Shown here in pieces: positions 5,126-6,113 of a DNA stretch of 6,113 bases. The position numbers and the translations under genes are program-made. The stretch spans positions 1 to 6,113 of the forward strand of contig JACQZD010000212.1 in the NCBI GenBank assembly GCA_016207865.1, given 5' to 3'. Each line of letters starts with the position of its first letter. Position 1 is the first letter of the stretch. This DNA comes from Nitrospirota bacterium (lineage in GTDB: Bacteria; Nitrospirota; Thermodesulfovibrionia; UBA6902; DSMQ01). The notes beneath the pieces were generated by a model that had not been told where the DNA came from, searched no databases, and saw nothing but the letters and a program-made list of their open reading frames with translations.

Positions 5126-6113
5126 ATGAATATGCAGAATTTGATAAAGCCGCTTATACAGACAAATGCCGCAAAAATTTTACTGATTGTCCTTGACGGG
5201 GCAGGGGGGCTTCCGGATTCATCGGGAAGGACTGAACTTGAGTCGGCAAATACGCCTAATCTTGACGCGCTTGCAAAAGTATCCGCATGCGGTCTGCATG
5301 TGCCTGTCGCATACGGTATTACACCCGGCAGCGGGCCCGGACATCTCGGCATATTCGGGTACGACCCGGTTGAGTGCCAGATTGGAAGGGGCATCCTTGA
5401 GGCGCTTGGACTCGGCATGGAGGTCAGAAAGACTGATGTGGCTGTCAGGTGCAACTATGCAACAATTAAGAATGGAATTGTAACAGACAGAAGGGCAGGA
5501 AGGATACCAACTGAGCAGAACAAAAAACTTACGGATAAACTTCAAAAGGAAATAAAAAAAATTGATGATGTGGAATTTATATTGGCCCCGGGCATGGAGC
5601 ACAGGTTTGCCGTCATAATGAGATTTCCTGATAATCTTTCCCCTGACGCGGCAATGTTGGCTGACACAGACCCTCAGAAAGAAGGAAAGGCGCCCCTGCC
5701 TGCGACAGCTTTTTCAAAGAATGCCGAAAGGATATCAAAGATTGCCGGAAAATTTATAGACAGGGTGCGGGAAATACTTAAGAATGAAGAAAGGGCTAAT
5801 TTCATATTGACAAGGGGATTTTCCAATATGCCGCACATCCCGGCATTCAAAGAGGCCTTCGGGTTAAACGCCCTTGCCATTGCCACCTATCCGATGTACC
5901 GGGGGCTTGCAAGGCTTGTGGACATGGAAACGCCTTCGCTTGAAGGAAGCGTTGACGATGAGGTGAAATTTTTAAAACAGAAATACAATGACTATGACTT
6001 TTTCTTTTTGCATGTGAAAAAAATTGACTCGTACGGCGAGGACGGGAATTTTAAGGGCAAGTCTGAAAGGATAGAGGAATTTGATAAACTCCTGCCTGAC
6101 ATACTTCAGTTAA
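5126..6113 (+). CDS. apgM: Archaeal-type cofactor-independent phosphoglycerate mutase (3' end missing)
   Basis: This cytoplasmic metalloenzyme of the alkaline phosphatase superfamily interconverts 3- and 2-phosphoglycerate in glycolysis and gluconeogenesis. The frame is open to the window edge: 329 codons are present of roughly 400 expected, so the last part, with the remaining metal ligands, is missing. Visible features are the N-terminal metal site LLIVLDGAGG (19-28, Asp24), ESANTPNLDALA (39-50), the catalytic-serine loop TPGSGPGHLGIFGYDP (66-81, Ser69) and GRGILEALGLG (88-98). The later metal motif reads KKIDSYGEDGNFKGK (298-312), where archaeal ApgM as recalled has Asp-Glu-Ala-Gly-His-Asp-Gly: Glu305 replaces the histidine. 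This may be a bacterial subfamily trait. The related proposed homoserine kinase family is an alternative but fits less well. The gene has its own promoter, divergent from the isomerase gene. Confidence 0.92.
   Translation, partial: MNMQNLIKPLIQTNAAKILLIVLDGAGGLPDSSGRTELESANTPNLDALAKVSACGLHVPVAYGITPGSGPGHLGIFGYDPVECQIGRGILEALGLGMEVRKTDVAVRCNYATIKNGIVTDRRAGRIPTEQNKKLTDKLQKEIKKIDDVEFILAPGMEHRFAVIMRFPDNLSPDAAMLADTDPQKEGKAPLPATAFSKNAERISKIAGKFIDRVREILKNEERANFILTRGFSNMPHIPAFKEAFGLNALAIATYPMYRGLARLVDMETPSLEGSVDDEVKFLKQKYNDYDFFFLHVKKIDSYGEDGNFKGKSERIEEFDKLLPDILQL

Noticed and set aside
5119..5602. Antisense and alternate-frame open frames over apgM
   Set aside because: They overlap a well-supported ApgM frame, show no family motifs, and have no convincing ribosome binding sites.
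1..6113. CRISPR array, tRNA or rRNA gene, integrase or transposase
   Set aside because: No regularly spaced repeats, cloverleaf signatures or transposase/integrase motifs were seen on either strand.

Overview
The window looks like ordinary chromosomal DNA of a free-living Gram-negative anaerobe-type bacterium. Inferred from style only (bacterial archaeal-type phosphoglycerate mutase, NrfJ-like exported protein, GTCATTCC-type dispersed repeat, moderate GC with AT-rich spacers), the best guess is Nitrospirota (Thermodesulfovibrionia-like) or a Desulfobacterota relative. No marker here settles the phylum. I see no mobile-element genes, CRISPR array, rRNA or tRNA, and no convincing new multi-gene system.

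Layout. Positions 1-241 are an AT-rich spacer and leader. A tight plus-strand operon follows: aspS (aspartyl-tRNA synthetase, with nondiscriminating-type signature residues), a type IV prepilin peptidase overlapping it by 4 bases, and a two-TM sensor histidine kinase overlapping the peptidase gene by 11 bases. The operon ends at a strong hairpin (3774-3810) that is U-tailed on both strands, so it also terminates the convergent minus-strand gene. That gene encodes a small exported NrfJ-like OB-fold-type protein and has its own extended -10 promoter with a perfect palindrome at the expected start site. Upstream of it on the minus strand lies an exported cyclophilin-type peptidyl-prolyl isomerase. 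Its leader contains a 93-base inverted-repeat element of the small non-autonomous (MITE/REP-like) kind. A divergent spacer with a perfect 20-base palindrome precedes a plus-strand archaeal-type cofactor-independent phosphoglycerate mutase (apgM), which runs off the right edge.

How the genes fit together. aspS supplies Asp-tRNA and, if the signature residues mean what they do in Pseudomonas, Asp-tRNA(Asn) for a GatCAB amidotransferase. The peptidase and kinase suggest a link to type IV pilus or type II secretion assembly and its signalling, but no pilin or response regulator lies in the window. The isomerase and the small protein both carry signal peptides and act outside the cytoplasm. apgM is a glycolysis/gluconeogenesis gene with its own promoter. 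The points most worth a second look are the heptanucleotide-type expansion inside aspS, the repeat element in the isomerase leader, the two palindromes at promoters, and the Gly-Glu-Asp-Gly version of the metal-site motif in ApgM.
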